Shown here in pieces: positions 7,925 to 16,974 of a DNA stretch of 64,000 nucleotides. The notes beneath the pieces were generated by a model. It saw only the letters and a program-made list of their open reading frames with translations. It did not search any database and was not told where the DNA came from. Source of the DNA: Halomonas sp. I5-271120 (GTDB taxonomy: Bacteria; Pseudomonadota; Gammaproteobacteria; Pseudomonadales; Halomonadaceae); contig NZ_CP130701.1 in the NCBI RefSeq assembly GCF_030553075.1, forward strand, positions 2,294,001 through 2,358,000, written 5' to 3'. Position 1 is the stretch's first letter. Each line of letters opens with the position of its first letter. Both the position numbers and the translations under genes were made by a program.

Positions 7925-10293
7925 GCGAGTTTTCCGCGCCTGTCCTGCTGGCCGACGGTGAGAGCCTCTCTGCGGCCATGCTGCGTCGGCTGTTCATCGG
8001 TCAGTGTCTGGTGCTTGGCATGCATCTGGCGTTCATGCCGCTGTGGCTGCTGGCGGTGGCCGCGCTGGTGGCTTGGCGTCGTCATCGCCAGCTCATTAAA
8101 CGTGCGCCCCGGGCCGGCGTGGCCCTGCGCCTGGTCTCGATTGCGGCGCTGCTGGGTGCGCTGTGGGTCCAATACGGTGGCTTTGGCGATCTCGAGGCGC
8201 TGCTCGGGATGCTGATCGGCATCTACCTGCTGAAGCTTCTGGAGGCTCGCACCCGGCGCGACGCGCGGGTGGTGGTCGGTATCGGCTTCGTGGCCCTGGC
8301 GGCGAGCTTCCTGCATGACCAGAGCATCGTGATGGCGCTGGGCGCGGTGGTGGCGGCGACCTGGCTGGTGCAATCGCTGGTCGCGCTGTCGGGAGGTTCG
8401 CAGGCCCACGCCAATCGCGTCGCCTGGCGTGAGACCGCCTGGCTGGTGGGCCTGTCGGCGCCGCTGATGGTGGCGCTGTTTATTGTCATGCCGCGGTTCG
8501 GGCCGCTATGGAGTCTGCCGACACTTGAGCGTGCCTCGACGGGGCTCACCGACAGCATGGCGCCCGGCGAGATTGCGAGGCTGTCACGAAGCGATGCGAG
8601 GGCCTTTCGTGTCAGCTTCGAGGGCCCGGTGCCGCCGCCAGCCAAGCGCTACTGGCGGGTCTATACCCTGACGCACTTCGACGGTGAGCGCTGGTCGCGG
8701 GAGACGCCGGAGGCACTGGCGACGACCCTCGAGCGACCGCTCAGCGACTTCGCCAGGACCTCGCGGCGCAATCCCTTTGCGGCAGATACGGCCACGAGGG
8801 CGGCCTCTGGCCTATCCGGCGACGTATCCAGTTCCCGCTCGAACACCAGTTCGAACTCAGGCTCGAACTCAGGAGCGAGCTCAGGCGACATTCCGCGCTC
8901 GCCACACTATCGCACGGAATTCCTGCTGGAGCCGGACAGCCGCCCCTGGCGTCCAGCGCTGGGAACGCCGCTTGCAAGCCCGGAACGACAGCGCTTTCTC
9001 GGCGATGGCACCCTCGAGGGGCTGACGGCGCTTTCCTCACGCGGCCTGGTCACCCTCGAAAGCAGCGGCCAGGCGCCGGCCTTCTCAGACCCGGCGGGAC
9101 GTGCCTGGCATACGCTGCTGCCCCGAGGGCGCAACCCTCGCACCCTGGCGCTGGCCAAGCGGCTGTGGCGGGGCGCCGAGGGCGATCCGCAGGCCTATCT
9201 GGCCGCCGTGATGGCGCGCTTCGGCGAGGCGCCATATCGCTATACCCTGGAGCCGCCGCGGCTCACGGGTGAGCACCGCGTCGATGCCTTCCTGTTCGAT
9301 AGCCAGGCCGGCTACTGCTCTCATTACGCCTCGGCTACCGCCGTGCTGGCGCGGGCGGTGGGCATCCCGGCGCGAGTGGTGGCCGGCTTTCAGGGCGGCG
9401 AGCGCCACCCGGATGGCCACCTGACGGTGCGTGATTACGACGCCCACGCCTGGGTCGAGGTCTGGCGCGACGGGGCCTGGCATCGGCTGGATCCCACATC
9501 GGTGATCGCGCCCGAGCGCATCGAGCAAGGCACCGCCGCCCTGACGGCCGGGAGCGAGGCCTTCCTGGCCGATGCCGGCCTGTCGCCGCTGCGCTTTCGC
9601 GATGTCGCCTGGCTGAACCGTGCAAGGCTTGCCTGGGAGCGGCTCGAGTATCGCTGGCAGCGACAGGTCGTGGGCTATGAGAGTCGTGATCGTGAGGCAC
9701 TGCTGACGCGCTTGCTGCAGGTGCTGGAGACACCTTGGCAGGCGCTCAATACGCTCAAGGAGCGTGCGTTGTCACTGATGTCGAACGGCGGCTTCGGTGC
9801 CCTGCGCATGGGCGCTGAGATACTGGGCGTGCTGATGCTCGCGGCGCTGTTCGGCTTCGGCCTGAAGGAGGGAGTCCGACGCTGGCGCCGACCGTCGACG
9901 CTACGCGAACTGCTGCTTGCCGACGCGGCCTGGCTTGCGCGTCATGGCTATCCGGCACGGCCCGGGGAATCGCCATCGGCGCACTTGCGTCGCCTGGCGG
10001 CAGCGTGGCCATGCGGAGGGTCGTCATGTGATGAGCCGGGCTTGGCCGGCGGGCGGGTGCCTGATGTGCTGAAGCATCAGCGAGACCTCGCGGCGGCCAG
10101 CCAAGCCCTGGCCGAGGCCATCGAGCGGCTCTATTACGCGCCTCTCGACGAAAGCGAGCGACGCCGCTGGCGGCAGTACTTCCATGCGCGGCGCCGACAC
10201 TGGCGAGGCGTTTTTCGCCGTGTGAGCCGATGTCGCTCGGGAGATGCCGGCAGGCTGGCGCGTTGGCGACAGACATGGCATCTTGGACGCTAA
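7921..10293 (+). CDS. tgpA: TgpA-like transmembrane transglutaminase protein (DUF3488/transglutaminase/DUF4129)
   Basis: Encodes 790 residues. The first about 200 residues hold several membrane helices (DUF3488), followed by a periplasmic transglutaminase core with the catalytic triad Cys466 (GYCSHYASA), His509 (DAHAWVEVW) and Asp524 (RLDPTS). A further membrane helix lies near 630-645 and the C-terminal DUF4129-like tail is cytosolic. P. aeruginosa TgpA, of the same layout, is essential there. A Ser/Asn-rich insertion at residues 301-323 looks like a flexible linker. It overlaps the DUF58 gene by 4 bases and closes the operon. Confidence 0.9.
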   Translation: MSEFSAPVLLADGESLSAAMLRRLFIGQCLVLGMHLAFMPLWLLAVAALVAWRRHRQLIKRAPRAGVALRLVSIAALLGALWVQYGGFGDLEALLGMLIGIYLLKLLEARTRRDARVVVGIGFVALAASFLHDQSIVMALGAVVAATWLVQSLVALSGGSQAHANRVAWRETAWLVGLSAPLMVALFIVMPRFGPLWSLPTLERASTGLTDSMAPGEIARLSRSDARAFRVSFEGPVPPPAKRYWRVYTLTHFDGERWSRETPEALATTLERPLSDFARTSRRNPFAADTATRAASGLSGDVSSSRSNTSSNSGSNSGASSGDIPRSPHYRTEFLLEPDSRPWRPALGTPLASPERQRFLGDGTLEGLTALSSRGLVTLESSGQAPAFSDPAGRAWHTLLPRGRNPRTLALAKRLWRGAEGDPQAYLAAVMARFGEAPYRYTLEPPRLTGEHRVDAFLFDSQAGYCSHYASATAVLARAVGIPARVVAGFQGGERHPDGHLTVRDYDAHAWVEVWRDGAWHRLDPTSVIAPERIEQGTAALTAGSEAFLADAGLSPLRFRDVAWLNRARLAWERLEYRWQRQVVGYESRDREALLTRLLQVLETPWQALNTLKERALSLMSNGGFGALRMGAEILGVLMLAALFGFGLKEGVRRWRRPSTLRELLLADAAWLARHGYPARPGESPSAHLRRLAAAWPCGGSSCDEPGLAGGRVPDVLKHQRDLAAASQALAEAIERLYYAPLDESERRRWRQYFHARRRHWRGVFRRVSRCRSGDAGRLARWRQTWHLGR

Positions 10294-10312
10294 AGCCGGA
10301 CCGGTGCTCGCC

Positions 10313-10807
10313 ATGCATATCCACGACATAGACTGTCAGACTGCCGCGGGCGACCCCTTCAACCTGCTGGCCCTGCGCGGGCAGGTACTGCTGGTAGTCA
10401 ACGTCGCCAGCCGCTGCGGTTTTACTCCCCAGCTCAAGGAGCTCGAAAGTCTCTATCGGCGCTATCGCGACCGGGGCTTTACGGTGCTCGGCTTTCCCTG
10501 CAACCAGTTTGCCCATCAGTCGCCGGAATCGGCAGGCGCCTTCTGCACTTTCGGCGAGCAGGAATTCGGGGTGACCTTCCCGCTGCTCGAGAAGGTCAAG
10601 GTCAACGGCGCTGGCGCCCATCCGCTGTTCATTGAGCTGCGCCGCCAGGCGCCGGGGCTGCTGGGCACCAAGATGATCAAGTGGAACTTCACCAAGTTCC
10701 TGGTGGGTCGAGAGGGCCAGGTGCTTTGCCGCTTCGGCCCCCGGGACGGCGCGCGGGAGATCCGCGTGGCGCTGGAAGCGGCGCTGGATGCGCCTTTTTC
10801 TGCCTGA
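10313..10807 (+). CDS. glutathione peroxidase (cysteine type)
   Basis: A 164-residue thiol peroxidase of the glutathione peroxidase family, reducing peroxides in the cytoplasm. The active-site Cys lies in NVASRCGFTPQ, with the second Cys in LGFPCNQF and the WNFTKFLV block near the C-terminus; it uses Cys, with no in-frame TGA. The start at 10313 gives the usual family N-terminus (MHIHDI); the ribosome site is weak. It begins 20 bases after the transglutaminase gene and could be transcribed with it. Confidence 0.9.
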   Translation: MHIHDIDCQTAAGDPFNLLALRGQVLLVVNVASRCGFTPQLKELESLYRRYRDRGFTVLGFPCNQFAHQSPESAGAFCTFGEQEFGVTFPLLEKVKVNGAGAHPLFIELRRQAPGLLGTKMIKWNFTKFLVGREGQVLCRFGPRDGAREIRVALEAALDAPFSA

Positions 10808-10841
10808 GGCACCTTTTTAGCCCGAGGCGTCTTTTTAGCCC
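10806..10841. repeat. two tandem 18-bp copies at the peroxidase stop
   Basis: GAGGCACCTTTTTAGCCC (10806-10823) is followed at once by GAGGCGTCTTTTTAGCCC (10824-10841), 16 of 18 bases identical. The array starts inside the stop codon of the peroxidase gene. It looks like a small local duplication. Confidence 0.75.
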
Positions 10842-10863
10842 GAAGCTGCGCCGCTGGGGCGGG

Positions 10864-11259
10864 TCAGCGCGAGTCGGGTGTTTCCCCGCGCGCCACCATC
10901 ACCCGCATCATCAGCTCGTTCCAGCGATGGCGGGTCATCATGGTGGTCAGTCCCGAGAACAGCATCCACATCTTCTTGCGCCAGCCGGAGAGCCGCTTGT
11001 AGTGCGCGACCAGCTGGCCTACCAGCTTACGGTCATCGAAGCGTCGCCACTCTCCGGCTACCGATAGCTGGTGGCGCGCCAGGACCGGCGCCAGTTCCAG
11101 GCGAAAGATCCACTCCAGCTCCTTGAGCGTCAGATCGTGGCGCTCGATCTCCTCGACCATGCGCGCGTAGTCGCTCTCGCGGGGCTCGCGTTCGAGCCAC
11201 AGCGGGGCCAGGGCGAGCCAGAGTTCGGCACGCAGGTCGACCAGGGTTTGGGTGTCCAT
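10864..11259 (-). CDS. conserved-looking small soluble protein, family not recognised
   Basis: A 131-residue protein rich in Leu, Arg, Glu and Trp, without signal peptide or clear membrane helix, and predicted mainly helical. The start at 11259 ([20 protein letters not shown]) is chosen because GAGAGGA lies just upstream; an upstream in-frame start would run into the fabV leader. It diverges from fabV with about 140 bp between the starts. I do not recognise a domain and propose no function. Confidence 0.6.
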   Translation of the reverse strand: MDTQTLVDLRAELWLALAPLWLEREPRESDYARMVEEIERHDLTLKELEWIFRLELAPVLARHQLSVAGEWRRFDDRKLVGQLVAHYKRLSGWRKKMWMLFSGLTTMMTRHRWNELMMRVMVARGETPDSR

Positions 11260-11398
11260 GGTTATCCTCTCGGTTGAGGAGAGCATCTTCGGTGATGGGC
11301 GCAGCCGACTCAAGGGGCGGACACTCGCGCGCCAAGTCGCTAGAATATGCACCACTGTCATTTTGCTTGCACTTTATCACCGACTGTCGAGGTTGCCT

Positions 11399-12598
11399 GT
11401 GATCATCAAACCCAAGGTTCGCGGTTTCATCTGCACCACCACTCACCCCGTCGGCTGCGAGAAGAACGTCCTCGAGCAGATCGAAGCCACCAAGGCGCGT
11501 GGTCTTGACAAGGCGAGCGGACCCAAGAAGGTGTTGGTGATCGGGGCCTCCAGTGGCTATGGCCTGGCGGCACGTATCACCTCGGCCTTTGGCTACGGCG
11601 CCGACACCCTGGGCGTGTTCTTCGAGAAGCCCGGTACCGAGAAGAAGACCGGCACCGCCGGCTGGTACAACTCGGCGGCCTTCGACAAGTTTGCCAAGGC
11701 CGAGGGCCTGTACAGCAAGTCGATCAACGGCGATGCCTTCTCTCATGAAGCCCGCGAGAAGGCCATCGAGCTGATCAAGGAGGATATGGGGCAGGTCGAT
11801 CTGGTGGTCTACTCGCTGGCATCCCCGGTGCGTAAATTGCCGGACAGCGGTGAGATGAAGCGCTCGGTGCTCAAACCGATCGGCGATACTTATCGTGCCA
11901 CCGCGATCGACACCAACAAGGACGCCATCATCGAGGCCGAGGTCGAGCCGGCCACCGAGCAGGAAATCCAGGACACCATCACCGTGATGGGCGGTGAGGA
12001 CTGGGAGCTGTGGATGAACGCCCTCGACGAGGCGGGTGTGCTGGCCCCGGGCGCCAAGAGCGTGGCCTTCAGCTATATCGGCACCGAGATCACCTGGCCG
12101 ATCTACTGGCACGGCGCGCTGGGCAAGGCCAAGGAAGACCTGGACCGCGCCGCTCACGCCATCGACGCCAAGCTCAAGGCGACCGACGGCGGCGCCAACG
12201 TGGCGGTGCTCAAGTCGGTGGTCACTCAGGCCAGCGCCGCCATTCCGGTCATGCCGCTCTACATCGCCATGGTCTACAAGGTGATGAAGGAGCAGGGCCT
12301 GCACGAGGGCACCATTGAGCAGCTCAACCGTCTCTACGGCGAGGCGCTCTACTCGGGTGCGCCAGCGGCCACCGACGAAGCCGGACGCCTGCGCCTGGAC
12401 GACTGGGAGCTGCGTGATGATGTCCAGAAGGCTTGCCAGGAGCTGTGGCCGCAGGTCACCACCGAGAACCTGTTCGACATCACCGACTACGCCGGCTACA
12501 AGCACGAGTTCCTCAAGCTGTTTGGCTTCGAGCGTGACGATGTCGATTACGAGGCCGATGTGGATACTGTCGCCGATTTTGATGTCGTAACACTGTAA
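11399..12598 (+). CDS. fabV: trans-2-enoyl-CoA/enoyl-ACP reductase FabV
   Basis: Encodes 399 residues, the size of FabV, the NADH-dependent enoyl-ACP reductase that finishes each round of type II fatty-acid elongation and is resistant to triclosan compared with FabI. The N-terminus [16 protein letters not shown], the nucleotide-binding [29 protein letters not shown] and the family catalytic pattern Tyr236-X8-Lys245 ([10 protein letters not shown]) are all present. The start is GTG at 11399, preceded by GAGG; earlier in-frame codons do not match the family. It stands alone, divergent from a small unknown gene. It is a housekeeping gene if no FabI exists elsewhere. Confidence 0.96.
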   Translation: MIIKPKVRGFICTTTHPVGCEKNVLEQIEATKARGLDKASGPKKVLVIGASSGYGLAARITSAFGYGADTLGVFFEKPGTEKKTGTAGWYNSAAFDKFAKAEGLYSKSINGDAFSHEAREKAIELIKEDMGQVDLVVYSLASPVRKLPDSGEMKRSVLKPIGDTYRATAIDTNKDAIIEAEVEPATEQEIQDTITVMGGEDWELWMNALDEAGVLAPGAKSVAFSYIGTEITWPIYWHGALGKAKEDLDRAAHAIDAKLKATDGGANVAVLKSVVTQASAAIPVMPLYIAMVYKVMKEQGLHEGTIEQLNRLYGEALYSGAPAATDEAGRLRLDDWELRDDVQKACQELWPQVTTENLFDITDYAGYKHEFLKLFGFERDDVDYEADVDTVADFDVVTL

Positions 12599-12663
12599 GA
12601 GGCCTTTGGCGCACAGCCTGACGGTCTCTGATGCCAACGAATCAGCGATCGCGGAGGTGCGTG

Positions 12664-12867
12664 ATGGACACACGAACCAGTCAGAGTTCCGAGGAAGAGC
12701 TTGAGCATCTCAAGGAGGTCAGCCAGCCCGAGGACTTCAAGCATCCGGAGCCCGACGCAAGTCAGCCCGAGGCGCTGGAGCCGGCTCATGGCCTGCACTG
12801 GGTGCTGCCGATCGTGGTGGTCCTGGTGTTGGTCGCGGGCGTGGCCTTCGTACTGCTGAAAGCCTGA
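12664..12867 (+). CDS. small single-pass membrane protein, unknown
   Basis: A 67-residue protein with an acidic, charged N-terminal 43 residues (EEELEHLKEV, QPEDF repeats) and one C-terminal hydrophobic helix (LPIVVVLVLVAGVAFVLL) ending in KA. GGAGG precedes the ATG at 12664. It lies 65 bp after fabV and before a strong terminator, so it may be co-transcribed with fabV. No family recognised. Confidence 0.65.
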   Translation: MDTRTSQSSEEELEHLKEVSQPEDFKHPEPDASQPEALEPAHGLHWVLPIVVVLVLVAGVAFVLLKA

Positions 12868-12906
12868 GTGGCGCCCACGCCACCCGTCGGTGACATGTCT
12901 GTTCGC

Positions 12907-12965
12907 ACGGCCGCCTCGCGGCGGCCGTCGTTCTCGTAACGCCCGTCCTCGCTCGGGCGTTTTTT
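12907..12965 (+). terminator. rho-independent terminator after the small membrane protein
   Basis: Two consecutive hairpins: ACGGCCGCC...GGCGGCCGT (12907-12928), then AACGCCCG (12938-12945) paired with CGGGCGTT (12954-12961) and followed by a run of six T. The second is a classical intrinsic terminator. Confidence 0.85.
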
Positions 12966-13068
12966 CATGCTGGCACCGCTAGTTTCATCCTCGCTCCGCC
13001 GAGCTGTCGGCGGGACGGCGATGCCCTATGATGTGCTTCCCGCGCTGGATAGATGATGGCGATCCGCA

Positions 13069-14043
13069 ATGCATGACCTTTCTGTTGATCCTTCGGCTCA
13101 GCCGCCGCGTCAGGTGGGGGTGCTGCTGCTGACCGGTTTCTCGCTGCTGGCCCAGGCCTGTGCCCTGGAACCCCTGGCGGTGGCCAGCCAACTGGCCGGC
13201 CGGCGGCTCTATGCGCCGGTGGCCTTCGGCCTCGATGCCCGGGCGGTGACCAGCGCCGCCGAGCTGTCGCTTTCGCCGCCGCTGGTGCCTGGCGACGACG
13301 ACCGGGAGCTCGACGTGCTGCTGGTCTGCGCGCCGAGCCCGCTGGCCGCCGCGCTGCCGGCGAGCCTCGCCGACTGGCTCAAGCGCCTGGCGGGGCGAGG
13401 CGTGGTACTGGGCGGCATCGCCGGCGGCGCCGAGGTACTGGCCTGGGCGGGGGTGCTGGATGGCTACCGGGCGACGCTGCCCTGGCAGCGGGTCGATGCC
13501 GTGGGGCAGGAACATCCGGGCATCAATCTGTCGCCGCAGCTCTTCGAGATCGATCGAGACCGGCTGACCTGCGGCGGCGGCACCTCGGCCATGGACATGG
13601 TGATGACCCTGATCGGCATGCACCACGGCCAGCGACTGGCCGAGAAGGTGTCCGAACACTTCGTCTGTGAGCGTATCCGCATGGCCGACGAGCCTCAGCA
13701 CGTGCCGCTGCGCTCCCGGCTTGGTCATGCCCCGCAGAGCCTGATCGACGCCGTGTCGCTGATGGAGGCCAACATCGAGGAGCCGCTGACCACCCACGAA
13801 CTGGCCGAGCACCTGGGTATCTCCCGGCGCCAGCTCGAGCGGCTCTTCAAGAAGTACCTGCAGGCGGTACCGAGCCGCTACTACCTGGACCTGCGCCTGC
13901 AGGAGGCGCGCAAGCTGCTGCGCGAGAGTGATCGCGCGGTGGGCGACATCGCCCTGCAGACCGGCTTCTCTTCCGGCGCCCACTTCTCCACCGCCTATCG
14001 TAACCACTTCGGCATGACGCCCCGGGAAGAGCGCTTGGCGTAA
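13069..14043 (+). CDS. GlxA-family AraC-type regulator, possible ArgR of arginine catabolism
   Basis: Encodes 324 residues: an amidotransferase-like (DJ-1/PfpI) sensor domain (about 15-200) and a C-terminal AraC DNA-binding domain (about 225-320) with two helix-turn-helix units, including LAEHLGISRRQLERLFKKYL and IALQTGFSSGAHFSTAYRNHFGMTP. This is the layout of Pseudomonas ArgR, CdhR and GbdR. It lies about 3 kb upstream of the aru operon on the same strand, so a role as the arginine-responsive activator of that operon is plausible; this is inference from context. No clear ribosome site is seen before the ATG. Confidence 0.85.
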   Translation: MHDLSVDPSAQPPRQVGVLLLTGFSLLAQACALEPLAVASQLAGRRLYAPVAFGLDARAVTSAAELSLSPPLVPGDDDRELDVLLVCAPSPLAAALPASLADWLKRLAGRGVVLGGIAGGAEVLAWAGVLDGYRATLPWQRVDAVGQEHPGINLSPQLFEIDRDRLTCGGGTSAMDMVMTLIGMHHGQRLAEKVSEHFVCERIRMADEPQHVPLRSRLGHAPQSLIDAVSLMEANIEEPLTTHELAEHLGISRRQLERLFKKYLQAVPSRYYLDLRLQEARKLLRESDRAVGDIALQTGFSSGAHFSTAYRNHFGMTPREERLA

Positions 14044-14245
14044 CGGCCGCGGCGGCGTGTCCGAGCAGGATGACAGGGCAGAGCGCCTGAACGGTATAGC
14101 CGAAAGCCGGCCATCTGCCGCCGCCGCTGGGCGCGGGCGGCCCGGGACGCTACCATTGGCCGACATTCATGCACGCAGGATGCGGCGACCATCGAGCCCT
14201 GTCTCGACGCCCGTGTCATGCCCTCGACTCTCCACGGTTTCCCCC

Positions 14246-15409
14246 ATGGCACTCGACGCAAGCGATACCCGCCTCAACAAGTTCATCAGCGAAACCGGCA
14301 TCGTGTCGCGTCGCGAGGCCGACCGGCTGATCGAAGAAGGGGCGGTCAAGGTCAACGGTCGCCGCGCCGAGATGGGCATGCGGGTGACCGACGCCGACCG
14401 GGTCACGGTGCGCGGCAAGCCGCTGCGGGCCAAGCCCCGGCCGGTCTACCTGCTTTACAACAAGCCGGTCGGCGTGACCTGTACCACCGATCCCGCCGAC
14501 CCCACCAACATCGTCGATGCGATCAACTACCCCGAGCGGATCTTTCCCATCGGGCGGCTCGACAAGCCCTCCCAGGGGCTGATTCTGCTGACCAACGATG
14601 GCGATATCGTCAACAAGATCCTGAGGGCCGGTAACGCCCACGAGAAGGAATACCTAGTGCGGGTCGATCGCCCGATCGATCAGAGCTTCATCGAGCGCAT
14701 GGGCGCGGGCATTCCGATTCTCGGCACCGTGACCCAGCCCTGTCCGGTCCGACAGACCGGACCCAACAGCTTCACCATCGTGTTGACGCAGGGCCTCAAC
14801 CGCCAGATCCGTCGCATGACCGAGTACCTGGGCTATGAGGTCACCTACCTCAAGCGTGTGCGGCTGATGAATATTCATCTGGACAGGCTGTCGTCCGGCC
14901 AGTGGCGCGAGCTGAGCGATGATGAGATGGCCACCCTTGAAGGTATGCTCGGCGATTCGCGCAAGACCGAAGATGCCTCGCTGCCCAAGCGCAAGGCCAA
15001 GCCCGCTAAGCAAGGGGCTGGGAAGACAGGCGCTGGTAAACCAGGCTCCGGCAAATCGGCCGCGGCCAAGCCCGGCGCCAAGCGCACCGCCGAGCCCGGG
15101 AAGCGTAAGCCCGGCCAGAGTAAGCCGGGTCAGAATAAGTCAGCGCAGGGTAAGCCCGCCGCCAAGCCCAAGCGGGCGATCAAGCAGGCGGCCAAACCGG
15201 GGGACGGCAAGCCCGCAGGCAAGGGCGGTCAAGGCAAGGCGGGATTCAATAGCAAATCGCCGACCAAGTCAGGCAGCAAGCCAGGGGCTAGCAAGGCAGA
15301 CAACAGGACAGGCAGCAAGAAAGGATTCAGTAAGCCAGGATCCAGCAAGCAAGGGCCGAACAAGGCCGGTGGCGGGTCCGCTAGGCGCTCACCGCGCGGG
15401 CGTTCCTGA
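14246..15409 (+). CDS. rluF: 23S rRNA pseudouridine synthase RluF with long basic tail
   Basis: Encodes 387 residues. An N-terminal S4 RNA-binding domain (about 8-60, RLNKFISETGIVSRREADRL) is followed by the RsuA-type catalytic domain with the aspartate in GRLDKPSQGLILLTNDGD, and GLNRQIRRM. E. coli RluF modifies U2604 of 23S rRNA. The family is about 250-290 residues; here residues from about 250 onward form a Lys/Gly/Pro/Ala/Ser-rich low-complexity tail made of KPG-type repeats. Its end overlaps the convergent methyltransferase gene by 21 bases. The start fits the conserved N-terminus, though the Shine-Dalgarno site is poor. Confidence 0.9.
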   Translation: MALDASDTRLNKFISETGIVSRREADRLIEEGAVKVNGRRAEMGMRVTDADRVTVRGKPLRAKPRPVYLLYNKPVGVTCTTDPADPTNIVDAINYPERIFPIGRLDKPSQGLILLTNDGDIVNKILRAGNAHEKEYLVRVDRPIDQSFIERMGAGIPILGTVTQPCPVRQTGPNSFTIVLTQGLNRQIRRMTEYLGYEVTYLKRVRLMNIHLDRLSSGQWRELSDDEMATLEGMLGDSRKTEDASLPKRKAKPAKQGAGKTGAGKPGSGKSAAAKPGAKRTAEPGKRKPGQSKPGQNKSAQGKPAAKPKRAIKQAAKPGDGKPAGKGGQGKAGFNSKSPTKSGSKPGASKADNRTGSKKGFSKPGSSKQGPNKAGGGSARRSPRGRS

Positions 15410-16021
15410 CTTTCGCGCCAGCAGGGCGCGAAACAGCTCGCCCATCATCACCGGCTCGTCGTTCTCGATCACGAAGCCGGCGCCGTCCAGCAGTGGCTGG
15501 GCCTGGCGGGTAATATCGGTGGCGATGGCGCTGGTCACCAAGTTCAAGGCCCGCCTTACTGCGCCTGCCGGGCGGTGATCGGGCTGGAACTTGTCCAGCA
15601 CGCAGAGCTGACCGTCATCGGCCAGCACCCGGTAGGCCTCACGCAGGCCCTGCTGTGGCTGCGGCATGACCGCGAGTATCAGGTGCATCACCACCACATC
15701 GAAGTGAGCGTCCGGGTAGTCGAGGTGCTCGGCGTCCATGACCCGGGCGCTGGCATCGATGCCCAGGCGGTCTGAGCGTGCCTGAAAGCGGCGCACCATG
15801 GCCGGGGAGAGATCGGTGCCATGCAGCTCGATGCAGCGGGGCAGCCAAGGCAGGTCGAGCCCGGTGCCGGCGCCGACGATAAGCACTCGCTGGCCGGTTT
15901 GCCAGTCCACGGCGGACAGCGCCTGGCGGCGGGCGCGGCGAAAGGCGCGTTCGGCGACCAGGTCATAGGCCGGGGCGTAGAGGGTATAGCGCAGTCGGTT
16001 CCAGCCGGTGGTATTGAACAT
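15389..16021 (-). CDS. class I SAM-dependent methyltransferase
   Basis: A 210-residue methyltransferase with the SAM-binding VLIVGAGTGLDLPWL (motif I), an acidic residue in ELHGTDLSPAMV, and FDVVVMHLILAVM. The layout (YAPAYDLVAERAFRRAR at the N-terminus) resembles bacterial phospholipid N-methyltransferases of the PmtA/UbiE-like group, so phosphatidylethanolamine is one possible substrate, not established. AAGGGAG lies upstream of the ATG. It overlaps rluF tail to tail. Confidence 0.75.
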   Translation of the reverse strand: MFNTTGWNRLRYTLYAPAYDLVAERAFRRARRQALSAVDWQTGQRVLIVGAGTGLDLPWLPRCIELHGTDLSPAMVRRFQARSDRLGIDASARVMDAEHLDYPDAHFDVVVMHLILAVMPQPQQGLREAYRVLADDGQLCVLDKFQPDHRPAGAVRRALNLVTSAIATDITRQAQPLLDGAGFVIENDEPVMMGELFRALLARKSGTPAR

Positions 16022-16112
16022 CGCGATGTCTCCCTTGGGCTCACCTGGCCGCTTTTGGCTCCATGCATGTCTGCATCATGCGCCAGTCTCGCAAAGCTGA
16101 GAAGAGCCCCGG

Positions 16113-16138
16113 GCCTTGCCATCAACCAATGGCAAGGC
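16113..16138 (-). terminator. perfect 10-bp hairpin after the SDR gene
   Basis: GCCTTGCCAT (16113-16122) pairs perfectly with ATGGCAAGGC (16129-16138) around a 6-base loop. It lies 40 bp beyond the SDR stop on the minus strand and upstream of the methyltransferase start. It is probably a terminator for the SDR gene, although the T tail is poor. Confidence 0.5.
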
Positions 16139-16179
16139 GGATCTTTCCGACTGCTGTAGCTGCTGCGCCCCGGGATCGC

Positions 16180-16974
16180 TTAGGCCATGGTGTCCACGAT
16201 GCCACCTTCCACCCTGAGCGCCGCGCCGGTGGTGGCGCTAGCTTGGGGCGAGGCCGCGTAGACGCTCATGTTGGCGACTTCCTCTGGCGTTGCCAGGCGC
16301 TGAATGATCGAAGAGGGACGGTTCTCCTGCACGAAGCGGGCTTCCATCTCTTCTTGGGAGATGCCCGCCTCATCGGCGGCCTGCTTGAGCATCTTGATCA
16401 CGCCTTCGGAACGGGTCGGCCCCGGCAGGATGGCGTTGACGGTGACGTTGGTACCGGCGAGCACCTTGGCAAGTCCGCGGGAGATCGACTGCACCGCGCT
16501 TTTGGTCATGCCGTAGTGGACCATTTCGCTGGGAATGTTCAGCGCCGACTCGCTGGACAGGAACTGGATCCGCCCCCAGTCGCGCTCGCGCATGCCCTTG
16601 GCGTAGTGGCGCGACAGACGCACCGCGCTCATGACGTTGACGTCGAAGAACTGCTGCCAGGTCTCGTCGTCGGTCTCGAAGAAGTCTTGGGGGGCGAAGA
16701 TGCCCACGTTGTTGATCAGAATATCGGTTTCAGGCTTTGCAGCGATCAGCGCCTGACAGCCTTCAGCAGTGCCCAGGTCGGCGGCGACCCCCGTAATGCT
16801 CGCCTGAGGAAGCGCCTTCTTCAGGCTTGAGATGGCGTCATCGACGCGGGACTGGGTGCGCCCGGTGATCACCACCTCGGCGCCGGCTTCGGCGAGCCCA
16901 CTGGCGATGGAATAGCCGATGCCGGCGGTGGAACCGGTGACGATGGCATGCTTGCCGGATAGATCGATATGCAT
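16180..16974 (-). CDS. SDR family NAD(P)-dependent oxidoreductase
   Basis: A 264-residue classical short-chain dehydrogenase. The cofactor motif TGSTAGIG is near residue 12, the NNVG motif appears in ILINNVGIF, and the catalytic Ser and Tyr-X3-Lys are in LSSESALN and YGMTK. The start at 16974 follows AAGGAG; in-frame codons upstream lack it. It is divergently transcribed from aruC with about 260 bp between. The substrate cannot be inferred. Confidence 0.85.
   Translation of the reverse strand: MHIDLSGKHAIVTGSTAGIGYSIASGLAEAGAEVVITGRTQSRVDDAISSLKKALPQASITGVAADLGTAEGCQALIAAKPETDILINNVGIFAPQDFFETDDETWQQFFDVNVMSAVRLSRHYAKGMRERDWGRIQFLSSESALNIPSEMVHYGMTKSAVQSISRGLAKVLAGTNVTVNAILPGPTRSEGVIKMLKQAADEAGISQEEMEARFVQENRPSSIIQRLATPEEVANMSVYAASPQASATTGAALRVEGGIVDTMA

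Noticed and set aside
10313..10807. Selenoprotein glutathione peroxidase
   Set aside because: The active-site residue is an ordinary TGC cysteine codon (NVASRCGFT).
11033..12673. Long open frame (546 codons) on the minus strand across fabV
   Set aside because: It is the shadow of the GC-rich fabV gene and the neighbouring gene; the product is low-complexity His/Gly/Leu/Arg-rich, without a ribosome site, while fabV has full family motifs.
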